From contig MU404189.1 in assembly GCA_022695795.1 (NCBI GenBank), forward strand, positions 28,409-92,408: 64,000 bases of DNA, written 5' to 3'. Both the position numbers and the translations under genes were made by a program. This DNA comes from Biscogniauxia marginata. Its lineage: Eukaryota; Ascomycota; Sordariomycetes; Xylariales; Xylariaceae. The notes below the pieces were generated by a model that was not told the origin of the DNA, ran no database searches, and saw nothing but the letters and a program-made list of their open reading frames with translations. The number at the start of each line of letters is the position of its first letter. The stretch's first letter is position 1. Positions 47,246 to 57,525 of this stretch are shown here, in pieces.

Positions 47246-48310
47246 CTAGTACTTGACAAGTTTCATCGCTGGAGCTGGGTATCGCGTACCAGCGACGGGA
47301 AAAGAAGACAGAATTTTATCGATAGCCTCGAAGTCCTCGTCCGTCAGCAAGACCTCTTTCGTGTTCTCCGCGACGCGGTCCGCGGACCGGGCGCCGAACG
47401 CGGGTATCAACGGCGGCACGCCCAGCTTCCGGCTCTGCAGCTTAATCCAGCTAAGGGCCAGCTGGGCGGCGGTGCAGCCCTTGCCGGCGGCCAGCTTCCG
47501 GACCTCGTCGACGAGCTCGAGGTTCTTGCCGAAGTTCTCGGGCTGGAAGCGCGGGAAGAACCGGTGGTAGTCGTTCGCCGGCAGGTCGTCGGGGCTGCGG
47601 ATGTGCCCCGCAAGCACGCCCGCGCCGAGGGGCGTGTGCGCGACGATGGGGATGCCGAGCTCGGCGCACGCCGCGGCGACGCCGTTGCTCAGGATCTCGT
47701 CCGCCCAGAGGCTGACCTCGGCCTCGACCATGTCGATCCTGGCGACGCGCGCGGCGCGGCGGATGGTGTCGGCGCCCACCTCGCTTAGCTGGATGCCGCC
47801 GGTGGCGCCTTCGGAGACCAGCGCGGCCAGGGCGCGGACGGACTCCTCGACGGGCACCTGGGGATCGACGCGCGCCATCCCGAACACGTCGATTTTCTTC
47901 GTGCCGGCCAGTATCGAGTTGGCAGTCTCTACGGATGCGCGGAGACCTGCGGGTGAGGCGTCCGGTCTGAACGTCTTCATGTCCGCAATGCCGCTCTTGA
48001 TGCATAACACCACCTTCTCTGCATCTTCCGGATATGCGGTAAAGTAGCGCTTCAGGAGATGCAGTGAATTGGCCGAGGGTAGGCCGTAGAAGTCGGCGCC
48101 GTTCCAGCAGTTGACGCCGGCCTTAAGGGCTGCCTTCAGAACCGCAAAGGCTTGTTCATCTGGGACTGCCGCCCCGGGCGTGGTGAGACCTGTAGGTATG
48201 TTGCCGATGAGCTTGTACCTTCATTTAAAAGTTTCAATGCGGCTTGGCAGGTACTCACGCATTAGACCCAAGCCATTGTTGCTGATTTCTTTCCCGGCGA
48301 GTACTGGCAT
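47246..48310 (-). CDS. Aldo-keto reductase (pyridoxal reductase-like)
   Basis: Two exons, 48310-48259 and 48189-47246, with a 69-nt intron (GTGAGT...CTACAG); 331 residues. The TIM-barrel AKR pattern is clear: MPVLAGKEISNNGLGLM at the first strand, GVNCWNGADFYGLPSANS with the catalytic Asp and Tyr, EKVVLCIKSGI with the catalytic Lys, QLSEVGADTIRRAA, IVAHTPLGAGVLAGHI, and the NADPH-binding end PLIPAFGARSADRVAENT. The sequence is closest in style to fungal pyridoxine 4-dehydrogenase/pyridoxal reductase enzymes, but the substrate is not certain. At the splice, the usual LMG is LMR. The coding sequence is notably GC-rich against AT-rich flanks. The divergent upstream region contains no partner gene. 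Intact. Confidence 0.88.
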
Positions 48311-48944
48311 CGTGATTTGAAGTTTGTATTCCGTGTTTAATAGAGCCTTACAATTTCGCTGCGGATTCTGGGTGTGAACGATTGTAATGACGAGATTAGG
48401 CCCTCTTGACAAAAGCCCAGAAGACAAAAGGTAGAAGTAGAAGTCATATAGGGTGAGTCTGCGGAGATAGGCTTTGAAAGGAAACGTAGAAACTCCGTTA
48501 GCCTTTGTTGCGTTGGTTGGGTCGGCAACCCGATGGCAGAGAGCATGGAGTTATCCCTCGGCGTTACCTGAAATCAGGACTTATGGCTGCGGTTAGACAG
48601 CCTTACTAGAGGTCTGGGCAATAACTGCATATGCGGCGTTCCTGACGCCAACATGATATGTTAGAACGACAAGCCGTAATGGTAGCGTGCGAGAATGATT
48701 GGGTAAAATGGACATAAGTAACGGATTTTAGGGAGTCTCGGAAGATAATCGTAATGCAGGACTGATGCTATAAACTCGTATTTATAAGCTTCAGCTGTAT
48801 TCGAGCACACTAGAGTGTTATGGCAATCAGTTTGTAAACAGCTAAAAAAAAAAAAAACATCAAACAACAAGAAGCTTTCAAGGGCCTACATAACCCTTGC
48901 GTTATTACTTACAGGCATAACTCAGTGTCGGACAAACGGCCCTT
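48311..48944. other. Intergenic
   Basis: Upstream flank of the aldo-keto reductase; a poly-A run lies near 48844. Nothing recognised. Confidence 0.5.
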
Positions 48945-49304
48945 TCAAACACCGCCGACCTTAATCATAGCACCGAGATAGTTTTTATAAGTATCGATCT
49001 AGTTCTGTATCTGTACGGTGTTCGGCTGGATGCTCGCTAGACCACCAGAGGCGTGCTTGTCGTAGAAGCTTAAGGAACCGACCTCCGAGAATTTCTCGAC
49101 CTAGTTGAACTACGCGTAGCCCGTCGTGGTAGCCAATTCCAGCGTGTGCGTCGTTTTGTGGATCGTTACGTAGACGTCCATGTAGTTGTTCCCGAATATG
49201 ATGCTATAGTTATAGAATAGCCCAGCTGCACCGCCGCCTAGCTCCGGAAATACGTTCACGTGGCGGATGTATTCTCGTGCGTGAACCAGACGTTTGCCAA
49301 GAGT
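48945..49304 (-). pseudogene. Unrecognised gene remnant with three Trp-to-stop changes
   Basis: One minus-strand frame of about 119 codons reads as a well-composed protein (RHVNVFPELGGG, FGNNYMDVYVTIHKTTHTLE, SLSFYDKHASGGLASI, IDTYKNYLGAMIKVGGV) and ends in TGA at 48945-48947. It is interrupted only by TAG at 49110, 49101 and 48999 (low coordinates), each in a context expected for tryptophan (for example YA*FN*VEKF). On the + strand each is CTA in place of CCA, a CpA-to-TpA change. An in-frame TAA limits it at about 49305. I do not recognise the family. The strong amino-acid composition and the uniform mutation type argue for a recently killed gene rather than chance. Confidence 0.6.
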
Positions 49305-50281
49305 TTAGATACCTAGGTATTTCATGTTAACTAGTTATCCTCTAGGTATTATCGGAAATATGGAAGGGGGGGGCAAGTGACTAGGTAGTTGTTTATACTG
49401 ATCATAATTTTCTTGCTGGGCGATGTGACATGCTTGTGTTTGCACATGAGTTTACGGCCTTATCGCAGTCCGAATGGTGGACGTCAAAGATTTTTATGCG
49501 GGAAGCGCTTAAATATTTTTACTCGGCTTCGGTCTTTCAGGACTGGAAGATCCAACCGGCTTTCCAGTTATCGTTGGTGGATTGCGTAAAACACATGATA
49601 GAGAGTAATCCTTTTTAGATATGCTGCCGAAATATTTCCGGGTCGACTACCATAGGAGATCTATATAATTCAACCGAAAAAAGGCCTTGCACAGCTTCCT
49701 GCCTGACTAAACATAAAGACATTCAGCTGTGGTAAGAGATGGAACGATCTGGCTGCACTAGCTGTTCCTTTAGCCATCATACCTATTATCATACGTATCT
49801 GCAACTAGAAGGTAAGTTGTCTGCATCGGGAATTCTCGAAGTTCTTGGAAAGATAACCATGATGCAACATCTATCACGGGTGACAGCATGGGGCACGAAA
49901 GCACTAAAGCACGTTGGTATAATGGATAGTCTCAAGGGTCTATTCCCTTGGGGTGCCTATTGGTGCGTGTGTGTGTGTGTGTTCGAGGCTATCTACACTA
50001 GGCTCCGTGGGAGAAATAGGTACTTGTCGAAAATAGATGCAGGTTATAAGTATCCCATAGGTGTATTGTAGAAGGATGTATCTAGCTGTAGAGGGTGGTA
50101 TCCTGTATATGTAGCCATATGTGTGGGACGACTCCCGGCTACCTGAGTATTCAGGGCCTGTTCTCCGATATCCCCGGTACCTCCGAATACCTCCGCATTC
50201 CAGCACTACTACGTAGTTAGCAAATAAGGTTTTGCTGACATAACATGGAACCCAGAGGCCCTCGCTTCGAGGGTTATCCTT
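49305..50281. other. Intergenic with short unassigned frames
   Basis: TACCTAGGTA at 49310. A 62-codon + frame at 49430-49618 (contains SEWWTSKIFMREALKYF) looks protein-like but matches nothing known to me. A short GT repeat lies near 49964-49981. Confidence 0.35.
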
Positions 50282-51198
50282 CTAGTCAACATGAGTAAGG
50301 TCGACCACCGGTATACCATCGATGGTTTCCTCAAACTTGACACCTTCTGTTTTTACCGGAACTCTGAGCTGTGGTTTGTTGTCAGCCATGACAGAACCGG
50401 CGAGAGTCACTGTGGAGGCTGCAGGTGTTGGTCGATTATATGTAGGGGCAGGCGTCGAATTGCGGTTGGGCTCTGGCTTAATGTTCAGGGGAGCTGGCTT
50501 CCCTGGTTTTTCTTCTGTGTATTACTTAGTAAACCATCTTATCTCGCATCGTACCATGTATTGCGCCTCATACCTGGGGAATGATTGTGTCTCGGCGAAC
50601 ACTCATTGATATCAAAGGCCCAGTTCATGTCTCGGATTTTCTAATAGTAATTAGGTGTTAGTTCTGGGGGGGGGGAAACTACCACCACTCTTATAGCTTT
50701 GCCGAACTTACGCTGTTCCCGAAGTAGTAGACATTCCAATATGACTTCCTTTCCAATCGAAAACCAACCATGCACAAACGCGAAACGACTTGACTTGCTT
50801 GTCTACTAGTAATTCCGACGTCTAGTAGAACACGACAATTCTTGCGGTCATAGTGTGCTATACAGCTCGTCTCCCCTCCTAAGTAAACCCGGATAGTGAG
50901 AGGACCTTGGCGACTTCTCTTGCGCTGCTGGTAAGAGAGGTGAGGTGAATTATCCTAACAAAAAGGTTCCAGTTAGTACTTAATAAATTAGAGATGATAA
51001 CAAAGAAAGTCTTGGGGGTACCTTTGCATTAAAGTAAGGCTTCACATCTCCCCTGGTCTCTCTATTTCCTGAAAAATATGGCCGGACGAGAGGGGTGCTC
51101 TGTCGCAGCTTAGGGTCGCCGACATCCTTCTCGATCTTCTGGCGCTTGAAGTTATGCTCCTGCCGGATGGGAGTGCTTAACTCACGCTTGGCAGGCAT
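50282..51198 (-). CDS. Nuclear-type protein rich in SUMO motifs, four exons
   Basis: Four exons (51198-51022, 50954-50712, 50640-50574, 50514-50282) with introns of 67, 71 and 59 nt, each with good GT...AG sites (GTACCC, GTAAGT, GTATGA donors; branch ACTAAC in the first); 239 residues with no stop. The family is not recognised. Residues 1-30 carry basic clusters (PAKRE, FKRQKIEK) resembling a bipartite nuclear signal. A short repeat pair RPYFSGN and KPYFNAK follows. Exon 2 encodes a compact beta-like segment (GPLTIRVYLGGETSC, CRVLLDVGITSRQ, YWNVYYFGNS). Exon 4 is disordered and Pro-rich, contains three SUMO-acceptor consensus sites (IKPE, VKTE, VKFE) and ends VVDLTHVD, a SUMO-interacting motif. 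Presumably a SUMO-modified nuclear factor; that role is inference. Confidence 0.75.
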
Positions 51199-52232
51199 GG
51201 TAAGAATCAATGATCGTGAACCATGCTATAGAGCGTAACAAGATTAGGGGAAGGGATGGGTGAGGATGAGGAATTAAAGGTGGTGGTTTTGTGGTGCAAT
51301 GATGAAGTGAGAAGGTGCAGGTATGCACAACACTAGGAGGCACGACAAATAAAGTCAACTGGAGGGAGAAGATAAGAAGATGATAGTGCAGGCATGAAAG
51401 GATTTTTGCAAGATCAATTCAATTGGCGTTGAATCATGGAAAATGATGCCGAGAAAGTGTTATAAAAGGTCTCATTTTGCATATAAATGATGCCTATTGT
51501 CACGGCAGCACAGGGGGGTGTAAGGCAATGCTTGATTTCCTGGTCTATTAACAAAAATACTAAAGGTCAAGAAGAAAAGAAGTCCAGAATGGTAGCTGGG
51601 ATCATTCACACAGCTAAATACATCCTAGGTTTATTGTTCCTGACCTTATTGTTTTGTAGTGAATATTAGGTGGGGTGCTTATTATCCTGTTGCTGCCAAG
51701 CCTAGCGTTGTCAAGCCGTGACACGACCATACCTCCCTAAGGCATAAGTTCGTTATAAAAACACTAGGAGACAAAAACTTTGAATTAATTGCAATTAGCA
51801 ATAATTAACTATAGTTTGCCATTACATTTATCCATAATACTTCTTAACCCAGGCTTACAACACGCCATATTGTCTGCCACATCAATTTCCAGAGTACAAG
51901 TCGCTGTGCTAATGTATATTAAGTAGAAGCAGGATGTAGTTGGACCATATAAGTATAAGCTAGACGTGCCTTAGTAAGTTCATACTATGAGGCAAGTTGA
52001 TAGAGATGTGTCTCATTAAGTGTCCTTTATTTATTTATTTAAACCACTTGGAATTGTCCTCCCGCTTCTGTACAGCATGTCACCTGCTTCACTTTAGCAA
52101 CTCCCTTAGGAGCTTCAACTACAAGTGGCCGAAGGATGCACTTGGCCAACCTTGCTTTCTCTTTTAACCACCTCTAAAGCCCTCCACCAGCTCATCACTC
52201 CTATTTTATACCGGGTGCAGTTAAGGAAATAT
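51199..52232. other. Intergenic
   Basis: Upstream flank of the SUMO-motif gene and 3' flank of the P450 relic. Nothing recognised. Confidence 0.5.
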
Positions 52233-52870
52233 TTATAAGCTACGAATCACCATGTCCATCCCCGTTTGTTTAGTCACCCAACTACCATGAACTCTCAATT
52301 TCCGTTATGGACGTGCTAGTACGGTATCATATCGTCGATAAAATTCAACCACGAGTTTACTTATTATCAACACTGCGATGTTCTTCCCAATACAAGCGTG
52401 GGTACCAGCTCCAAACTACCTATACACGAAGAGTTAGATCAATCATGATAATCAAATACGATAACATGCTGAATAAACAGTGCCGACGGTTTAAAACTGG
52501 GAAATCTTACCGAAAACAGGTATCGGCTCATTTCTAGCATTTTCACCTCGCTCGCTTGTATCCACCGTTCATGTCGAAACTGGTCAGAATCTTGTCCGTA
52601 AATTTCTCTGTTTCGGTGAAGTACCCATGCGTTGACACCTACGGTGGCACCACCGTGAATACAGTAGCCATCAATCGTAGCCCCTTCTTCTGGTACATTG
52701 CATTCGACAATGGCGCCTGTGTTAGGATGAACTCTCAATGTTTCGTTGATTACGGCGTTACTTTAAATTGGCCGCTGATTGTTAGTAATGGACAATCCCT
52801 GGAAGATGATTTGATATTTGCGGTTCAAAACCCTTGACGGCAGTCTTCGTATAGAGCCCTCCAATATTCC
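52233..52870 (-). pseudogene. C-terminal cytochrome P450 relic
   Basis: The last 170 or so codons of a fungal P450 are visible: AVINETLRVHPNTGAIVE (helix K ExxR), GYCIHGGATVGVNAWVLHRN, QFRHERWIQASE (the PERW region) and, after an intron (GTAAGA...GTAG), the haem-binding loop FGAGTHACIGKNIA, which the splice restores directly after YLFS. The tail resembles the usual P450 end (VTKQTGMDMV). A TAA at 52305-52307 interrupts it where CAA or CAG is likely, and an in-frame TAA precedes SNAVINE. The N-terminal two thirds (substrate recognition and membrane anchor) were not found upstream to 53600. The fragment cannot encode a working enzyme. The family (CYP clan) cannot be fixed from this piece. Confidence 0.8.
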
Positions 52871-53666
52871 TTCCTAACGTAGCGTGACGCTGGACATCTC
52901 TAACGGAGGAGAGGTACTTCAAGGGCTCACCACGGTATATAGGGGTCCCTACCTCGTAGAAATCTGACTAATACCAGAGGGCGCAGTCAGCTTAGACCGA
53001 TAAGAGCATTCTTAAAGGATCCTTCCTACCCTTGCAAATGCTTGTCTCGAAGCGTGAATAACCTGGAACACTTCTGGACTGGAAAATGATACATGAGATG
53101 GGCCAATTCGTACGACAGGCCCGTATTTCTCATGCGATCTCATGTTCTACCCTGGCATATCGTCCAGAGCTGTAACCAACTGCCAGAGCCTTTCTTGTAA
53201 GGTGGGGTAGGACAGTTGCGGGTCTACTAGCTCAACTAGTAGGGATCTTTCCATGTCCATTGCTGCAAGACTGGTCTATGCTACTAAGCTGATGGGTTGT
53301 TAGTTATCGGCCAACTAGCCGGTCGTCACACATACTCAGGCATCCCAACTCCTATATCAACCATAGACTAAGTATTCCTAGGTATCTATGGATCCTCTAT
53401 TAATATATGTAGCCTAAGCGATTTGAACCACTACCTAGTAGTACTCTAGATATACTATAGCCTATTAGAAATCAAGTTCCCTCCACCAAAAGTAGGTTAG
53501 ACGGCGTTACGCCCCGCGGAGGCACAGTCCTACCCACCCCAGACACACTAGTTCACCTCGATTAAAATACACTCAGATCTCTCCTCTATGGCATTCCATA
53601 TTCCTTAGGGAAATTGATTTAATGAAGCTTCACAGCAGGTCGTGACTCCATTAAAGACAAAACACA
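52871..53666. other. Spacer, possible P450 debris
   Basis: Where the rest of the P450 would be expected. No convincing translation recovered; mixed composition. Confidence 0.35.
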
Positions 53667-54218
53667 ATGGCTGCGACAATTCTCATCACAGGAGCCACCG
53701 GCCTGATCGGCTTCCGCATTCTTCTCGTCGCTCTCGTCAAGACACGCAATCCCCACTTCACCGTCTCCCACGTGGTGCCCGGATACGTCTTCGGCCGCAA
53801 CGAGCTCGCGCTCGACGCCGCCATGATGTAGGCGCAGAACAGCTCTAACAACTTCATGATGATGGGCATGCTGGGCGCCGAGCTGCCGATGCCCATCCAT
53901 GGCGGCTTCGCGCACATCGACGACGTGGCGGATCTCCATCTGCGCGTCGCGTTCCTTAATCCCAAGGCAGACGAGCCCAAGGATTTCGGCATCTCGACCA
54001 AAGTAGATTATGCAACGATATTCGATTACGTTGAGAAAGCTTTCCCCAAGGCCGTTGCGGCGGGAGTGTTCAAGAGGGGCACAGTGCCTACGCTGCCCGT
54101 TGAATATGACTCGAGTGATTCGGAAAAATTGCTAGGCCGGAAGTTGAGAAGCTTTGAGAGCGCGGTGGTGGATGTTGCAAGCCAGTATCTTGAGAAGCTG
54201 GGGGTGGAGAAGGCGTGA
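53667..54218 (+). pseudogene. Internally deleted NAD(P)-dependent reductase (extended SDR)
   Basis: Begins MAATILITGATGLIGFRILL, the Rossmann TGxxGxxG of extended short-chain dehydrogenases (dihydroflavonol/cinnamoyl-CoA reductase-like). After only about 27 codons it jumps in frame to NPHFTVSHVVPGYVFGRNEL, a segment that normally lies about 150-180 residues later. The region with the catalytic Ser and YxxxK is therefore missing. A TAG at 53829-53831 stands where Gln is expected (MM*AQNSSNNF). The remainder (IHGGFAHIDDVADLHLRVAF through ASQYLEKLGVEKA) is uninterrupted to TGA at 54218. Enzyme function is lost. The GC-rich sequence sits only about 350 bp from the retrotransposon block, yet shows a single stop, so the deletion is the main lesion. 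Confidence 0.85.
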
Positions 54219-54571
54219 AGCACCGGTATGTAAAAAATAATAGAGAGTGGAGATATAGTTGTAGATCATATCAAGATGGAATACATATTAATATTTTGTA
54301 GCAGTACGCCATCCATATAGCTCCTCGCATATTGGCTTTATGATACGGTGCCTAGGGGGGCCTAGGTGTAGGCCAACGAACGTGGTATACGCTATATAGA
54401 CCTAGATAACATATGGGAGAACCCAACCATGGGTCCCTCTGTTTTTTCGGATCACTTTAACTCGTATTCGATAAACCCAAGAATAAAATGCCTTTATATT
54501 AAAATTTGAATATAAATATGTAAAAAATGTCGGAAAAAGGCTTAAAGTTGTATTAATTTTAAAGTTAGTAT
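54219..54571. other. Border of right-hand AT block
   Basis: Normal composition to about 54450, then AT-rich. A CCTAGG-rich patch (GTGCCTAGGGGGGCCTAGG) lies near 54350. No gene. Confidence 0.5.
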
Positions 54572-54978
54572 TGTTACAACTAATAAAGATAGTGGAGGTC
54601 ACGTGATTCTTGGGTCCCGTGATTTGAAGTAAGATTCTTTATAGCTCTCTTTATAAAGTAATAAAGAAAAAAAAAGAAGAAAAGTATTTTTTATTTGTTT
54701 TTATTTCTCGTAATAAAGAAGGTTAAAAAATGCGGGATATTATTTCTCTTAAAATAAAGTATAAATAAATTAGAATTTTTTTATGTATTTATTTATTTTT
54801 TTTTTTAGTTATTAATTTAAAATTATAATGAAAATACTTTAAAATCTCTTTAACGAATAAAGCATTATGAATTTTTTAAATTAATCTCGATTTATTATTA
54901 TTTTTAAAACAAAAAAAACTTAATATATATTTATTTATAAAATTAATTAATTAAAAACATATAAAAAGGTTTATTATA
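54572..54978 (+). repeat. 5' LTR of element A (oldest Ty3/gypsy copy)
   Basis: Starts TGTTACAAC and ends GGTTTATTATA, a mutated version of the TGTTACGAACC...GGTTCGTTACA ends seen in element C. The body aligns with LTR C from the AAAATACTTTAAAATCTCTTTAACGA-type section onward. 407 bp against 471 bp, strongly AT-shifted. The start is less certain than the end, after which the shared internal sequence begins. Confidence 0.65.
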
Positions 54979-55712
54979 TTTTAATAACTTTTTAATTAAT
55001 GTTTAATATTAGTTTAAAAAAAGGGACTTTTAATTAAACCGTCTTAAAATAAATATACCTCTTAAAATTAAAAAGTAATAAAAAAGAAATAAAAAAATAA
55101 TAATTAATAAGCTTTTAAACGAAAGTTTTAAATTCTTTTACGGTATAATAAAAAGATTTAAAAAAACCAACATAAAAATTAATTATAATTATAATTAAAA
55201 AAGAACTTTAAAAAATATCTTTAAAGCTTAATAAAAAAATCGTTTAAAAAAAGAAAAAGAAAAGAAAAAAACACTTAAAAAAGAAAATAAATAAGCAAAA
55301 TAACTTTTATTTTTTAAAAATAAATAATTAAAGCTACTTTTAAATGATAATAATTTTAATAGTTTAAATAATAAAAACGATATAACGATTCTCGATATAA
55401 AAGGTTTTAAATTAATTATATTTAATAAGTATAATAAGTTAAATAATTTTAAAAGATTTTTAATTTAAGTTAAAACTTATTTACGGTTTTATTACGAAAT
55501 AATTATTATTAAAAAATAAAAAGTTTTTATAATATTTTAGTTTTAATCGATATTAAAAAATCACTTAAATAATAAATTAAACGTTTAAAAATTATAAAAA
55601 GTTTAAAAAATAATTTAGGTTTATCTTTAATAATTTAATCTTTAAATAATAAAATCAAAAGGCTTTAAATTACGTTATTAAGTTTAAAAAACTTATAAGC
55701 TAGTTATAATTA
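54979..55712 (+). mobile_element. Element A internal region, gag part, interrupted
   Basis: Follows LTR A and aligns over its whole length with the leader and gag region of element C (56373-57190), for example the shared segments TTTAATTAATG, AAACCGTCTTAAAA and TTACGAAATAATTA. It stops at AATTA (55708-55712), where the solo LTR B is inserted, and resumes at 63755. Coding capacity is destroyed by RIP-type changes. Confidence 0.75.
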
Positions 55713-55901
55713 TGTTACGAATTTAACCTGTTAAAAGGGTTTCTTACAAAGGTATTAAAACACGAATTATAAAGATGTTAATAAGATAAAGGATTTCTAT
55801 GCAACATCACGTGACATGGATCACTATAAATAAGGTGATCCAAGTATATCCATTTAGTAGTATAGGATAAATCACTTTAAATAAGGTGATCCAAAGTTAT
55901 T
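55713..55901 (+). repeat. Solo LTR B, left part
   Basis: Begins TGTTACGAATTTAACCTG, a diverged version of the LTR C start. It contains a hairpin GGATCAC...GTGATCC at 55818-55841 and a second related unit at 55869-55892. It is cut at 55901 by insertion of element C and continues at 63415. Together with that part it forms one LTR of about 524 bp flanked by perfect AATTA duplications (55708-55712 and 63755-63759). Confidence 0.8.
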
Positions 55902-56372
55902 TGTTACGAACCAACTGTGTTAGAAGGATTTCCAGCAGGGGTAGTCGGGCACGGACCAAGACTGGACGGACCAGTGGTCCCCTCCTTTGTAATGTGATGT
56001 AACATCACGTGACCCAATTAAAGGTATTTATTTGATTAAGTCTAAAGAATTAGAGGTATTTATTTAATTAAGTTTAATTCTTTTAATATTTAACATACTA
56101 AATAAAAAGACGTATATAAAGGAGAATAAGTATAAGTAAATTAAAATTTCCTATATATCTAGTTATTTATTCTAGTTTTTTAGTTATTAATTTAAAATTA
56201 TAATTATTTTTTAATATTATAATGAAAATACCTTAAAATCTCTTTAATAAATAAAAATATTATAAATCATTTAAATTAATTTTAATTTATTATTATTTTT
56301 AAATTAAGAAAACTTAGTACGTATTTACTTATAAAATTAACTAACTAAGAATATATAACGAGGTTCGTTACA
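55902..56372 (+). repeat. 5' LTR of element C
   Basis: 471 bp. Ends are the perfect inverted pair TGTTACGAACC / GGTTCGTTACA (11 bp). The first half retains GC-rich sequence (for example AGCAGGGGTAGTCGGGCACG), while the second half is AT-shifted. Confidence 0.9.
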
Positions 56373-57480
56373 TTTTAATAGCTCTTTAATTAATGCTTAA
56401 TATTAGTTTAAAAGAAGGGACCTTTGGTTAAACCGTCTTAAAACAAGCATACCCCTTAAAACCAGAGGGTAATAAGAAAAGAAACAAGTAAGAAAATAAT
56501 AATTGATAAGCTTTTAAACGAAAACTTAGATTTTTTTACGTTACGATAAAAGGGTTTAAAAGAACTAACGTAAGAATTAATTATAATTATAGTTAAAAAA
56601 AGCTTTAAAAAGACACCTTTAAAGCTTAGTAAGAAAAATCATTTAAAGAAGAAGAAGAAGAAAAAAAAGAAACACTTAAAAAAAATAAATAAGCAAGATA
56701 ACTTTTACCTTTTAAAAATAAATAATCGAAATTACTTTTAAACGATAATAACTTAAATAGCTTAAACGACGAAAATAACATAACGACTTTTAATATAAAA
56801 GTTTTTAAATTAATTGTATTTAATAAATATAATAAGATAAGTAATTTAAAAGGATTTTTGATTTAAGCCGGAACTTACTTACGATTTTATTACGAAATAA
56901 TTACTATTAAAGAATAAAAGATTTTTACGGTATTTTAGCTCTTTATTAGAATTGCTTTAACTTAGTTTTAATTAGTATTAAAAGATTATTTGGAAAATGA
57001 ATTAAACGCTTAAAGAGACAAAAAGAAGGTTTTTAAGGATTATAAAGAGTTTAAAAAATAATTTAGGTTTATATTTAGTAACTTAATTCTTAAGTAATAA
57101 GCCAAAGCTTGACTTTATAAATTACGATAAAATAAGAAAGCTTTAAATTACGCTATTAAGTTCAAGAAACTTATAAGCTAGTTATAACTACTTATTAAAA
57201 GTTTATATTACTTATTTTATTAAAGACTAAAAGACTATATAAAGAAAGGAACTTAGGGAAGTTTAATAATTACGTTATAATGGTAATTATTATCGATAAC
57301 GAAAATTTCGAACGGTACCTTAAAAAGAAAAAGACGGTATAATAAAGGAACGGCGATTAATAAAAAGAAGGAAATTATAAAAGTAGTGCCGGAATAAAGA
57401 AAGGCATTAAAACTAAGTTAAACCTTATTAAAATTAACGTTACTTAAAAAAAGCAAAAGAAACAAAATAAATTAACTATT

Positions 57481-57525
57481 AAGTGTTTTAACTATAAAAA
57501 GAAAAGACATTATAAAAACGAGTGT
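57481..57525 (+). other. Gag zinc-knuckle relic of element C
   Basis: Translates as KCFNYKKKRHYKNEC, a CX2CX4HX4C nucleocapsid knuckle in which the second Cys has become Tyr and Gly positions have become Lys/Arg, all G-to-A changes as RIP makes. It marks the 3' end of gag. Confidence 0.75.

Noticed and set aside
47451..48005. 184-residue Arg/Gly-rich minus-strand frame
   Set aside because: Out-of-frame shadow of the aldo-keto reductase, whose frame carries the catalytic motifs.
32963..52870. A secondary-metabolite gene cluster (oxygenase, FAD monooxygenase, aldo-keto reductase, P450, reductase)
   Set aside because: No polyketide, peptide or terpene synthase, transporter or pathway regulator is present, and two of the five are pseudogenes.
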